NCBI GenBank assembly: GCA_028277025.1
Contig: JAPYVG010000004.1
Coordinates: 41,001-105,000 of the forward strand
Reading direction: 5' to 3'
DNA length: 64,000 bases
DNA from: Sulfolobaceae archaeon
GTDB lineage: Archaea > Thermoproteota > Thermoprotei_A > Sulfolobales > Sulfolobaceae
Shown in pieces: positions 54,613-63,852 of this stretch. Position 1 is the first letter of the stretch. Each line of letters opens with the position of its first letter. The position numbers and the translations under genes were made by a program. The notes below the pieces were generated by a model. The model was not told the DNA's origin. It saw only the letters and a program-made list of their open reading frames with translations, and did no database searches.

Positions 54613-55769
54613 CAGAGCTTACATCTAAAGTAGACAAAGAGGCAAGAAAGAGAGCTGCAGGAATTTTAATGAAATCATTCCTCAAGCTCGTTGAAGATAT
54701 TAAAAATAGTGAACCACCTGTAATGGAAATCCCTAAGAGGACTCTGTCAAATACAATTTATGATGAAAAGAGAGGACTACTAATTTTAGGTAATGACAAA
54801 CTGAAGAGGAACTTCCTTGACTTAAATGAGGCAAAGAGGTTTATGCAAACTGTATTGATGGCTAGTATAATTTACGATGCATTAATAAATGATGAGTACC
54901 CAACAATACGTGACCTTTACTACCGGGGTAAACACTCAATAATCCTCAGAGACCCCAGAGGGAAAGTTTACGAGGAAAATACATGGGATGAGCAGAAGGA
55001 GTCTGATAGTGTGATAATGGATATCGAAGTCTTTACTTCCCTCTTAAGAGAAGACATGCTAATACTAAGTAAAGAAAAGGGTAAAGTAGTAGGTGACATG
55101 AGGATAAGGAGTGGAAATGACATAATAGATCTAAGTAAGATGGGACACGGAGCCTATGCAATAGAACCCACACCGGATTTAATAGATTTTGTTGATGTTA
55201 ATGCAGAATTCGTACTGGTTGTAGAGAAGGATGCAGTGTTCCAACAACTACATAGGGCTGGGTTCTGGAAGCAATATAAAGCGATTCTCGTAACCAGTGC
55301 AGGTCAGCCCGATAGGGCTACTAGGCGTTTTGTGAGAAGACTTAACGAAGAGTTAAAATTACCTGTTTACATCCTCACTGATGCCGACCCATACGGGTGG
55401 TACATTTATAGCGTTTTCAGAATAGGTTCAATCTCGCTGTCATATGAGAGTGAGAGACTCGCTACTCCAAATGCTAAATTCTTAGGAGTTTCAATGACAG
55501 ATATTTTCGGGGATAAGAGTAAGAAGGCATATCTGTCAGAGCAAGAGAGGAGGAATTATATTATTAAAGCGAAGGAAGCCGACGTTAAGAGGGCTTTAGA
55601 AATAAAGAACTATGAATGGTTTAAGACTAAGGGGTGGCAACACGAAATAGACATTTTCTTAGAAAAGAAATCGAAGTTAGAAATAGAAGCCATGGCTAGT
55701 AAAGGATTAAAGTTCTTAGCATTTCAATATATTCCAGAGAAGATTAAAAACCAAGATTTTATTAGCTAA
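54609..55769 (+). CDS. top6A: DNA topoisomerase VI subunit A (Spo11-like)
   Basis: 386-residue cleaving subunit: catalytic tyrosine in TIRDLYYRGKHS (about residue 102) and the Toprim acidic set VVEKDAVFQ and LTDADPYGW. Homologous to Spo11. Co-translated with top6B. Confidence 0.95.
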   Translation: MTELTSKVDKEARKRAAGILMKSFLKLVEDIKNSEPPVMEIPKRTLSNTIYDEKRGLLILGNDKLKRNFLDLNEAKRFMQTVLMASIIYDALINDEYPTIRDLYYRGKHSIILRDPRGKVYEENTWDEQKESDSVIMDIEVFTSLLREDMLILSKEKGKVVGDMRIRSGNDIIDLSKMGHGAYAIEPTPDLIDFVDVNAEFVLVVEKDAVFQQLHRAGFWKQYKAILVTSAGQPDRATRRFVRRLNEELKLPVYILTDADPYGWYIYSVFRIGSISLSYESERLATPNAKFLGVSMTDIFGDKSKKAYLSEQERRNYIIKAKEADVKRALEIKNYEWFKTKGWQHEIDIFLEKKSKLEIEAMASKGLKFLAFQYIPEKIKNQDFIS

Positions 55770-55844
55770 GAGGCTAAGGCTTTACGTATTCTTATATCAG
55801 CCGAGACAGGTTATTTCATCGATCAAACATTCTGGGCTCTTCAT

Positions 55845-55991
55845 CTATTCAAAATAACCTAAGATCTCATTAAAAGTGTTTCTTTTACAAACTTTACAAT
55901 AGTGGTAAATTGCTGGCTGTTTACTTATATCGAAGCTGATGTTTAAAACCCATTCGGTATTACAATTTCTGCATCTAACTTTCCACGGCAT
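55845..55991 (-). CDS. 48-residue zinc-finger protein
   Basis: Frame found by reading the reverse strand: MPWKVRCRNCNTEWVLNIS ... YHYCKVCKRNTFNEILGYFE with CxxC and CxxC 25 residues apart, a compact zinc ribbon. ATG at 55991, TAG stop at 55847-55845. It lies in the otherwise empty spacer between top6A and aIF5A. Apart from it and the guide RNA candidate, I see only weak C/D-like boxes at 55797-55846. Confidence 0.6.
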   Translation of the reverse strand: MPWKVRCRNCNTEWVLNISFDISKQPAIYHYCKVCKRNTFNEILGYFE

Positions 55992-55994
55992 ACG

Positions 55995-56003
55995 TTTATA
56001 TAT
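55995..56003 (+). promoter_or_regulatory. TATA box upstream of the candidate sRNA
   Basis: GTTTATATA at 55994-56003, with its centre about 28 nt before the first sRNA C-like box at 56028, in the right place to start that RNA. Confidence 0.5.
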
Positions 56004-56027
56004 CCACTGTAATAAAAATATCTTGCT

Positions 56028-56076
56028 GTGAAGAGGTTAGACTAGCTGAAAATGTGATGAAGGGCCAAAGCTCAGA
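56028..56076 (+). ncRNA. Candidate C/D-box guide sRNA
   Basis: GTGAAGA (C-like), 11-nt guide GGTTAGACTAG, CTGA (D', 56046-56049), AAAT spacer, perfect GTGATGA (C', 56054-56060), 12-nt guide AGGGCCAAAGCT, CAGA (D-like, 56073-56076). The geometry and a TATA box at the proper distance support an independent transcript. C and D boxes each carry one mismatch. Confidence 0.5.
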
Positions 56077-56123
56077 GCAAAAGAGTTTAAAATTTTAACA
56101 CATTTAGGATAATTGGGAAGCGT

Positions 56124-56519
56124 ATGAGCATTCAGTATACGACCGTGGGCGATCTAAAAGTAGGAAGTTACGTGGTAATTGACGGAGAGCCTTGTAGAGT
56201 AGTCGAGATAACGAAAGCTAAGACTGGAAAACATGGTAGTGCTAAGGCTAATGTAGTAGCTATAGGTCTCTTCACGGGGCAAAAAAGGACTTTAATGGCA
56301 CCGGTAGATCAGCAAGTAGAAGTTCCTATTATAGAGAAACATGTAGGTCAAATACTAGCTGATAAAGGTGATTCAATAACAGTTATGGATTTAGAGACTT
56401 ACGAGACTTTCGATATGGAGAGGCCTAATGAACCGGAAATAGCTGACAAAATCAGACCCGGTGCGGAAATAGAATATTGGAGTGTTATGGGTAGAAGAAA
56501 AATCGTAAGGGTAAAGTAA
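56124..56519 (+). CDS. aif5A: Translation factor aIF5A
   Basis: 131-residue homologue of eIF5A/EF-P, which relieves ribosome stalling. The hypusinated lysine is K36 in [13 protein letters not shown]; the C-terminal OB fold follows. Its modifying enzyme, deoxyhypusine synthase, is encoded 3 kb upstream. It is followed within two bases by srp54. Confidence 0.96.
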   Translation: MSIQYTTVGDLKVGSYVVIDGEPCRVVEITKAKTGKHGSAKANVVAIGLFTGQKRTLMAPVDQQVEVPIIEKHVGQILADKGDSITVMDLETYETFDMERPNEPEIADKIRPGAEIEYWSVMGRRKIVRVK

Positions 56520-56520
56520 A

Positions 56521-57852
56521 TTGTTAGATAATTTAAAAGATGCTGTAAGAAAATTTTTTAGTTCTTCAGATTATGATAAAGCAGTTAATGATTTCATAAA
56601 AGAATTACAAATAATCCTTATTAAATCAGATGTTAATGTGAAACTAGTAAAGCAATTAACTGATAGAATTAAAGAAAGATTATCAAACGAAAAACCTCCT
56701 ACGGCAATTGAGAGAAGGGAATGGTTCATATCAGTGGTTTATGACGAACTATCAAAACTCTTTGGAGTAGATAAAAACCCAGACGTAATGCCCAAAAAGC
56801 TCCCTTATGTGATAATGTTAGTAGGTGTTCAAGGAAGTGGAAAGACGACAACGGCTGGAAAACTGGCATTATTTTATAAAAAGAAAGGGTATAAAGTAGG
56901 ATTAGTAGCGGATGACGTATATAGACCAGCTGCATATGAACAACTAGTACAAATAGGGCAACAAATAGGAGTCCCGGTTTATGGAGAACCCGGTAATAAA
57001 GACGCAATATCAATAGCTAAAAATGGAGTCGAGAAGTTCTTAAAAGAGAAGTACGATATTGTAATTATTGACACTGCTGGTAGGCACGGTTACGGTGAGG
57101 AAACAAAGCTACTTGAGGAGATGAAAAACGTTTATAACGCAGTAAACCCAGATGAGGTAATTTTAGTAATTGACGCGTCTATAGGGCAAAAGGCTTATGA
57201 TCTAGCCTCTAGGTTCCATCAAGCCAGTCCAATAGGTTCTATAATAATAACTAAAATGGACGGTACTGCTAAAGGTGGAGGTGCTTTATCTGCTGTGGCA
57301 GCAACTGGTGCTACTATTAAATTTATCGGGACTGGGGAGAAGATTGATGAATTGGAAGTCTTTAACCCCAGAAGGTTTGTATCAAGGATCTTAGGCATGG
57401 GAGATATTGAGACGATAATAGAAAAGATAAAAAGTTTAGAGGAGTATGAGGAATTAGAAAAGAAGATGGAAGATGTAATTACTGGAAAAGCTAAGCTTAC
57501 CTTAAGAGATATTTATAAACAACTCAATGCAATGAAGAAAATGGGTCCTTTAAGCAAAATACTCCAAATGATTCCGGGCTTTGGAACCCTACCCCAAATA
57601 CCCGAAGAACAATTAAAGCTTGGGGAGGAGAAGATAAAGAAATTTATGGTTATAATGAACTCGATGACTTATAAAGAACTAGATAATCCATCAATTATTG
57701 ATAAATCAAGAATAAGGAGGATAGCGAAAGGTTCTGGTACAACGCCGGAAGAAGTAAAAGAATTACTAAAACAATACCAAATTACTAACAACATGGTAAA
57801 GATGATTAGGAGGAAGAAAGGGCTTGCTAGACTTTTCGGAGGTAGCCAATAA
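56521..57852 (+). CDS. srp54: Signal recognition particle 54-kDa protein
   Basis: 443-residue GTPase targeting secretory ribosomes to the membrane. NG domain: GVQGSGKTTTAGKLA (P-loop), DDVYRPAAYEQL, DTAGRHGYGEE, TKMDGTAKGGG. Methionine-rich M domain with KKMGPLSKILQMIPGFG binds 7S RNA and signal peptides. TTG start; overlaps the Pus10-like gene by 29 bp. Confidence 0.96.
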   Translation: MLDNLKDAVRKFFSSSDYDKAVNDFIKELQIILIKSDVNVKLVKQLTDRIKERLSNEKPPTAIERREWFISVVYDELSKLFGVDKNPDVMPKKLPYVIMLVGVQGSGKTTTAGKLALFYKKKGYKVGLVADDVYRPAAYEQLVQIGQQIGVPVYGEPGNKDAISIAKNGVEKFLKEKYDIVIIDTAGRHGYGEETKLLEEMKNVYNAVNPDEVILVIDASIGQKAYDLASRFHQASPIGSIIITKMDGTAKGGGALSAVAATGATIKFIGTGEKIDELEVFNPRRFVSRILGMGDIETIIEKIKSLEEYEELEKKMEDVITGKAKLTLRDIYKQLNAMKKMGPLSKILQMIPGFGTLPQIPEEQLKLGEEKIKKFMVIMNSMTYKELDNPSIIDKSRIRRIAKGSGTTPEEVKELLKQYQITNNMVKMIRRKKGLARLFGGSQ

Positions 57853-58903
57853 GGCATTTCAGCTTTTAAAGAAATACCCCCTATGTGATAGGTGCTTAGG
57901 GAGATGTTTTGCAAGACTCAGTTTTGGGCATACGAATGAGGAAAGAGGAAAGGCTATAAAACTTTACTTATTAATGCAAATGGACTATTTAATAAAGGAG
58001 CATAAGATACAAGATTTAGGGGAAATAAGGGAAGTCTTACTCAATATGGGGGGATTAGCATCTACTCTATACTCTACGTATTTTAATGAACAATTTCAGA
58101 AAAGGGATTGCTATATATGTGGTTGTAAACTTGAAGAATTAGAAAAAGATTTCCTATCTAAAGCTGAGAAAATACTGGAAGAAAAGAAATATAAAACATT
58201 TATATTAGGAGTTACATTGCCACAGTATTTGAAAGATTTAGAAGAGCAATTCGTCATAGAAAATGGACTAACGTATTATGAGAGTATTAAAAATGAACTG
58301 AAAAGAGAAGTGGGTAAAAAACTAGTCGAAAAGGGTTATAAGCCAGATTTCGAAACCCCTGAAGTAGAACTAGTTTATGATTGGGAATATCAAACTGTAA
58401 TAGAGAATAAGAAGACGTATAAGTATTTAGTATTTTACAATAGGCTTTTAAGGGGCATTCCGATCTCAGAATGGTATGCGAGAGAAGGCAAATCACTAGA
58501 GAAGTCTTTAGGTTTAGGGCTGCATGCACCCTATACTGAGCCTTCTGAAGTGAGAATATTGGAGGAATACCCTTTAATAGTCGAAGGAGAGGGGGTTAGA
58601 GACGTTGAAGGTTATAAGTTCAAGGTTTACGGTAAAGTATTGGGTAAAGAGCTCGATACAATTTACACTATAAAACCAGTCACTAGGACTTATAGGGTCA
58701 CAATTTTTGACCAAGAAGGTTGCGTGAAGTTCAAAGAGTTCGAATGTGTTGAGGTCTTCAAAGGGGTGTTAGATTTATTCATAACCGTTAAAGACTTTAA
58801 AGAACTAAAAGAGAAAATAGATGGGCTTGAAATATTGGGGATTGACCTAATTTCGACCTCTGGGAAAAGCAGTTTACTTTACACCACTTATGTACGTGAG
58901 TGA
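57824..58903 (+). CDS. Pus10-like protein lacking the usual catalytic motif
   Basis: 359 residues. N-terminal zinc/THUMP region matches Pus10 (LCDRCLGRCFARLS, HTNEERGKAIKLYLL, CYICGCKLEELE), as does the KRELNR-like and FYNRLLRGIPISEW region. After this, the pseudouridine synthase signature expected in Pus10 (a GREDxDxRxLGxGRPF block with the catalytic Asp) is not seen; instead the C-terminal 150 residues are unrelated beta-rich sequence. It may be a diverged Pus10 without activity, or an RNA-binding derivative. TTG start overlaps srp54. Confidence 0.65.
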   Translation: MLDFSEVANKAFQLLKKYPLCDRCLGRCFARLSFGHTNEERGKAIKLYLLMQMDYLIKEHKIQDLGEIREVLLNMGGLASTLYSTYFNEQFQKRDCYICGCKLEELEKDFLSKAEKILEEKKYKTFILGVTLPQYLKDLEEQFVIENGLTYYESIKNELKREVGKKLVEKGYKPDFETPEVELVYDWEYQTVIENKKTYKYLVFYNRLLRGIPISEWYAREGKSLEKSLGLGLHAPYTEPSEVRILEEYPLIVEGEGVRDVEGYKFKVYGKVLGKELDTIYTIKPVTRTYRVTIFDQEGCVKFKEFECVEVFKGVLDLFITVKDFKELKEKIDGLEILGIDLISTSGKSSLLYTTYVRE

Positions 58904-58908
58904 TAATA

Positions 58909-59706
58909 ATGAAAATCGACATTAACGGTAAGAGGGTCTTAATTACAGCATCAACTCAAGGTATTGGGTTTGGTATAGCGAAGGCTTTAGCCAAAGAGGG
59001 CTGTAAGTTAGTAATTACTTCAAGGGATGAAAAAAGAGTTAAAGAGGCTGTAACAAGGTTAAGGCTATTTAACCCAGAAGTTTTTGGAACAGCTTCAAAC
59101 CTCACTAAGTTAGAAAGCCTGGACGAATTAGTAAGATACACGATAGGGAAATTAGGAGGAATAGACGTGTTAATTTTCAACACAGGGAACCCCCCATCAG
59201 AACCATCAACTTTAGAAGAAACTACCATGGAGGATTGGGAATACTCTGTAAAACTTTACTTGTTAAGTGCGATAAAGTTGTCTAAACTAGTCTTACCTTA
59301 TATGGTTAAAAACAAATGGGGTAGGCTTATTTTCCTCTCCTCGTGGACAGTTAAAGAACCACAAAGTATATTTGTGTTAGCCGACGTCTCTAGGGCTTCA
59401 GTTATTCAATTATCAAAGATAATCTCTAAGGATTATGGTAAGTATAATATAACGTCAAACGTTATTCTAATGGGTAGTTTTGAAACCGAGGGTGCTAAAA
59501 AGAGTTTGTCAAAATTAGCTGAAAAACTCAACGTAGACTTTGATGAGTTATGGGAAAAGGAAGTCCTCTTGAGATCGCCTTTAAAGAGGGTAGGGGATAT
59601 TGAAAAGGAGTTAGGTTCACTTATCACGTATTTAATATCAGATTTTTCGTCATACATTACTGGCTCAGTATTACTAATAGACGGTGGTACGACGACAAGT
59701 GTTTAA
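58909..59706 (+). CDS. Short-chain dehydrogenase/reductase family protein
   Basis: About 265 residues, Rossmann fold with TASTQGIGFGIA and FNTGNPPS. The SDR family normally has Y-x-x-x-K; here the aligned segment is LADVSRASV, so the Tyr is absent and the Lys is Arg. SSW marks the Ser position. So a reductase activity by the standard mechanism is doubtful. Start ATG 58909 (in-frame GTG at 58900). It follows the Pus10-like gene closely. Confidence 0.8.
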   Translation: MKIDINGKRVLITASTQGIGFGIAKALAKEGCKLVITSRDEKRVKEAVTRLRLFNPEVFGTASNLTKLESLDELVRYTIGKLGGIDVLIFNTGNPPSEPSTLEETTMEDWEYSVKLYLLSAIKLSKLVLPYMVKNKWGRLIFLSSWTVKEPQSIFVLADVSRASVIQLSKIISKDYGKYNITSNVILMGSFETEGAKKSLSKLAEKLNVDFDELWEKEVLLRSPLKRVGDIEKELGSLITYLISDFSSYITGSVLLIDGGTTTSV

Positions 59707-59733
59707 GGGAATCCTTTAAAGTAATCTTGCGAT

Positions 59734-59760
59734 ACTGATGGTATTATCAATTACATCAGT
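59734..59760. promoter_or_regulatory. Inverted repeat upstream of cren7
   Basis: ACTGATG (59734-59740) and CATCAGT (59754-59760), perfect 7-bp arms with a 13-bp spacer. It lies about 50-75 bp before the cren7 ATG, just upstream of its probable TATA region (TTTTTAAAG near 59771). Confidence 0.45.
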
Positions 59761-59809
59761 CATAAAAAGGTTTTTAAAGTTGTCTATAATACTATTATAA
59801 TGATAAGGT

Positions 59810-60704
<895 letters not shown>

Positions 60705-60980
60705 ATGTCAATCTTAAACGAAGAGGAATTCCAACAACTGAGAAAATATAAAGGTAAAGTAGACGTTAAACTAGTTGAGGACATAATAAATGAAATTGAG
60801 GAAGAATACTCAAGGAGTAATAGCGTAACGTCCTCAATTATTTTTGTTTATGCAAACCACGTAGACTTAGTCAAACAGAATAAGGAGTTTTTTGAGTTAA
60901 TATCAAAAATTTATCAAAAATACAGCGGAAAAATCGGTATGGAAAACGTATCTCAACTCGTAATAAACTCCTTAAAATAG
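60705..60980 (+). CDS. Small conserved hypothetical protein
   Basis: 91 residues, helical, with no recognised motif (NEEEFQQLRKYKGKVDVKLV ... IYQKYSGKIGMENVSQLV). ATG abuts the pyrH stop, so the two are co-translated. Function unknown. Confidence 0.55.
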   Translation: MSILNEEEFQQLRKYKGKVDVKLVEDIINEIEEEYSRSNSVTSSIIFVYANHVDLVKQNKEFFELISKIYQKYSGKIGMENVSQLVINSLK

Positions 60981-61043
60981 TTCGTTTTTAGAACCATCAA
61001 TTACCAACTTACTTATAAACTGATTACGTAAACTTCTCATCAA

Positions 61044-62426
61044 ATGAAAGTCGGAATATTAGACTCAACTTTGAGAGAAGGAGAACAAACACCTGGAGTA
61101 GTATTTAATATAGACCAAAGGGTAGAGATAGCAAAGGCATTATCAGACTTAGGAGTAACTATGATAGAGGCTGGTCATCCAGCAGTTTCAGCAGACATTT
61201 ACGAGGGGATAAAGAGAATAATGAAACTAAAGAGAGAAGGAGTAATAACATCAGAAATAGTAGGGCACAGTAGAGCTGTAAAAAGGGATATAGAAATAGC
61301 TGCGGAACTAGAAGTAGATAGAATAGCAATATTTTACGGTATAAGTGATATACACCTAAAAGCAAAACACCATGTCACGAGAGAAGAAGCATTAAACATA
61401 ATAGCTGAAACAATAAGTTACGCTAAAAGTCACGGGGTTAAAGTTAGGTTCACTGCGGAAGACGCTACTAGGGCCGACTATCAGTACTTACTTGAAGTAA
61501 TTAAAACAGCATCAGGCGCTGGTGCGGATAGAATAAGCATTGCGGACACAGTAGGAGTACTTTATCCCCTCAAGACTAGGGAACTTTTCAAGGACTTAAC
61601 TTCAAGATTCCCCAATGTGGAATTTGATATTCACGCACATAACGATTTAGGAATGGCGGTTGCTAACGTTTTAGCCGCAGTTGAAGGAGGTGCTACAATA
61701 ATCCACACTACAGTTAACGGTTTAGGAGAAAGAGTCGGGATAGCCCCATTACAAGTTGTAGCAGCTGCACTAAAATACCATTTCGGAATAGAAGTAGTTA
61801 AACTCAACAGATTACAAGAGGTCGCAAGTTTAGTAGAGAAATATAGTGGTATTCCAATGCCGCCTAATTACCCTATAACCGGTGATTACGCATTTGTTCA
61901 TAAAGCCGGAATTCATGTGGCGGGAGTATTAAATGACCCCTCAACTTATGAGTTTATGCCACCGGAAACTTTCGGTAGGAGTAGGGATTATGTAATAGAC
62001 AAGTACACTGGGAAACACGCTTTAAAGGATAGGTTTGAAAAACTCGGTGTAAAGTTAACTGACGCGGAGCTTGATCAAGTCTTGGCAAAGATAAAAGCAA
62101 ATCCCACCATAAGGTTTTACAGAGACGTTGATTTATTAGAGTTAGCTGAAAGCGTAACCGGTAGGGTTTTGAAACCCAGGCCACCAGAAAATATTCAAGC
62201 TTTAATCTCTGTAAAATGTGATTCTAATGTTTATACTACCTCTGTCACGAGGAGGATTTCCGTAATTCAAGGAGTTAAGGAGGTTATGGAAATTTCTGGT
62301 GATTATGATATCTTAGTAAGGGTGGAGGCTAAGGACACTAACGAGTTAAATCAGATAATTGAGAACATAAGATCTGTTAAGGGTGTGAGATCCACTCTAA
62401 CATCTTTAGTACTTAAGAAGATGTGA
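61044..62426 (+). CDS. lysS: Homocitrate synthase
   Basis: 460 residues. Condenses 2-oxoglutarate and acetyl-CoA in the archaeal alpha-aminoadipate lysine pathway. LDSTLREGEQTPGV, the HAHNDLGMA metal site and TTVNGLGERVG fit the isopropylmalate/homocitrate synthase barrel. A C-terminal RAM-like domain (about residues 385-460, ALISVKCDSNVYTTS ... VKGVRSTLTSLV) is characteristic of Sulfolobales LysS and may bind lysine. Its stop touches a convergent tRNA gene. Confidence 0.9.
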   Translation: MKVGILDSTLREGEQTPGVVFNIDQRVEIAKALSDLGVTMIEAGHPAVSADIYEGIKRIMKLKREGVITSEIVGHSRAVKRDIEIAAELEVDRIAIFYGISDIHLKAKHHVTREEALNIIAETISYAKSHGVKVRFTAEDATRADYQYLLEVIKTASGAGADRISIADTVGVLYPLKTRELFKDLTSRFPNVEFDIHAHNDLGMAVANVLAAVEGGATIIHTTVNGLGERVGIAPLQVVAAALKYHFGIEVVKLNRLQEVASLVEKYSGIPMPPNYPITGDYAFVHKAGIHVAGVLNDPSTYEFMPPETFGRSRDYVIDKYTGKHALKDRFEKLGVKLTDAELDQVLAKIKANPTIRFYRDVDLLELAESVTGRVLKPRPPENIQALISVKCDSNVYTTSVTRRISVIQGVKEVMEISGDYDILVRVEAKDTNELNQIIENIRSVKGVRSTLTSLVLKKM

Positions 62427-62522
62427 TGCGGGGGGTGGGCTTTGAACCCACGCAGGCCTTCGCCAGCGGATGTCCCCTCACGTCTTGAGTCCGCCCCCTT
62501 TGACCAGCTCGGGCACCCCCGC
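62427..62522 (-). tRNA. tRNA-Leu (anticodon CAA) with 12-nt intron
   Basis: Acceptor GCGGGGG pairs with CCCCCGC plus discriminator A at 62427. Anticodon stem GCGGA/TCCGC, loop CTCAAG-intron-A, anticodon CAA. The intron ACGTGAGGGGAC (62483-62472) follows position 37, the canonical archaeal site. A long variable arm follows and the T-arm is GTGGG-TTCAAAG-CCCAC. Removal needs the splicing endonuclease and RtcB, encoded at 50.6 kb. Confidence 0.93.
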
Positions 62523-62575
62523 AAGAATAATTTTTTCTCCTTCACAATTTTAAGTTTTTCATCCATTTCCGCTTC

Positions 62576-62595
62576 ACAGAGAATTTATTCTCTGT
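62576..62595. repeat. Short perfect hairpin near the tRNA-Leu 5' side
   Basis: ACAGAGAA-TTTA-TTCTCTGT: 8-bp stem with a 4-base loop, in the 169-bp spacer between tRNA-Leu and the pilin-like gene. The rest of this spacer holds AT-rich promoter-like sequence and nothing else I can name. Confidence 0.5.
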
Positions 62596-62691
62596 CTAGT
62601 TAAGGAATAAAGATAGCCTATTATACCTCACGAGGAGTGGGGAGTTCACTTTTGGTAAGCACTCAATGGTTATTAATAATTACTTAAATAC

Positions 62692-63852
62692 ATGAGCAGA
62701 AAAAAGAAGGGAGTTTCAAGTATATTAGGTGCAATAATTTTTATACAAATAGTAATACTTTCATTAATAATTTTACTTTCAACACAACAGAAATTTACTA
62801 CGGAAACAGAGCAAGTAATACAGAAATTAAATTACTATTCCCAAAATTCCCCATTAGAAATAGTATACAAGAATGGTGAGTATTATGTAGTCTCAGTATC
62901 CCCAAACATTATAATAACCTACCTAATTTACCCTGGAGGGAAAATAATCAAGAAAGAAATCACTTTGCCTATTCAAGTAATTAACATACTTAATGGCAGT
63001 AAGTGGGTTATCGCGGTTACAAATGACGGCACATGGTATAATATAACTGAACTCGACTTAGGGAATTCCAACTCATTATCCCCAATAATAATTGGTCCTG
63101 CCTTTACAAGTTATGGTGAACCAGTTAAAGGTCCTTATCCAGTTTCTTTAGCTCTGAACTGGGATTACATAAGGTTTGGTATAGGTAAACCGACACCTAC
63201 GTCACTAATATTCATAAACTATACATCTCCGTGGGGTTACAAATATAATTTCGGTTTAACTAACACAATCGTTATCATAAATACTACACAAGCAAAATGG
63301 TTAAACTTAACGTTTATGCAATACTGGATTGGTGACGATTTCTGGGGTGAAGTCCCCGTAACTTCACTTTACATCCCATTTAATACATCAGTAGGGTTTT
63401 ATTATACGTATATGAATTTCAATCTAAGTTATTACTCTCCGCTATCGATTAATAGCTATTTCGTTTTTAAAGGGTTTTACCCACTTACTGATACTGAGGA
63501 TAACTATACTTTTAAGGTCGACCATATGCTTACATGTTTCCGCATAACAAAGTCTGGCGTCCCAGGGGGAAGCCCTGGGTGGCCAGTGGAAAACATAGAT
63601 ATTAACTTATTAAACCATTACGTGTTAATATACATTTACGAGAAACCCTACTGGTACTCCAATTACAATTATACTACCAAAGGTTGGATTTTAGTATCTA
63701 ACTATACTTATATTATCGCTATAGAAGTCCCTCCCTATTCTCCGCCCTATGGGGGGAAAATTGAGCCGGTAACATATGTACCAGCACAAGGGTACCCAAT
63801 ATATATTGTAGTCCCAGAAAACGTGTATCTCTTAGAAATCTCTTATAACTAG
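62692..63852 (+). CDS. Large secreted type IV pilin-like surface protein
   Basis: 386 residues. The start MSRKKKGVSSILGAIIFIQIVILSL is a class III (PibD-type) signal: basic residues, cleavage after Gly7, then a hydrophobic pilin helix. The rest is a large beta-rich, aromatic extracellular domain with many N-x-S/T sequons (for example NIT, NYT, NTT, NLT, NLS), so heavy N-glycosylation is likely. Much longer than ordinary pilins. No pilus assembly genes are near. ATG at 62692. Confidence 0.7.
   Translation: MSRKKKGVSSILGAIIFIQIVILSLIILLSTQQKFTTETEQVIQKLNYYSQNSPLEIVYKNGEYYVVSVSPNIIITYLIYPGGKIIKKEITLPIQVINILNGSKWVIAVTNDGTWYNITELDLGNSNSLSPIIIGPAFTSYGEPVKGPYPVSLALNWDYIRFGIGKPTPTSLIFINYTSPWGYKYNFGLTNTIVIINTTQAKWLNLTFMQYWIGDDFWGEVPVTSLYIPFNTSVGFYYTYMNFNLSYYSPLSINSYFVFKGFYPLTDTEDNYTFKVDHMLTCFRITKSGVPGGSPGWPVENIDINLLNHYVLIYIYEKPYWYSNYNYTTKGWILVSNYTYIIAIEVPPYSPPYGGKIEPVTYVPAQGYPIYIVVPENVYLLEISYN

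Noticed and set aside
55797..55846. Another C/D-box-like arrangement on the reverse strand after the small zinc protein
   Set aside because: Only the last CTGA is exact; C and C' boxes are partial, D' is TTGA and the D'-C' spacer is too short.
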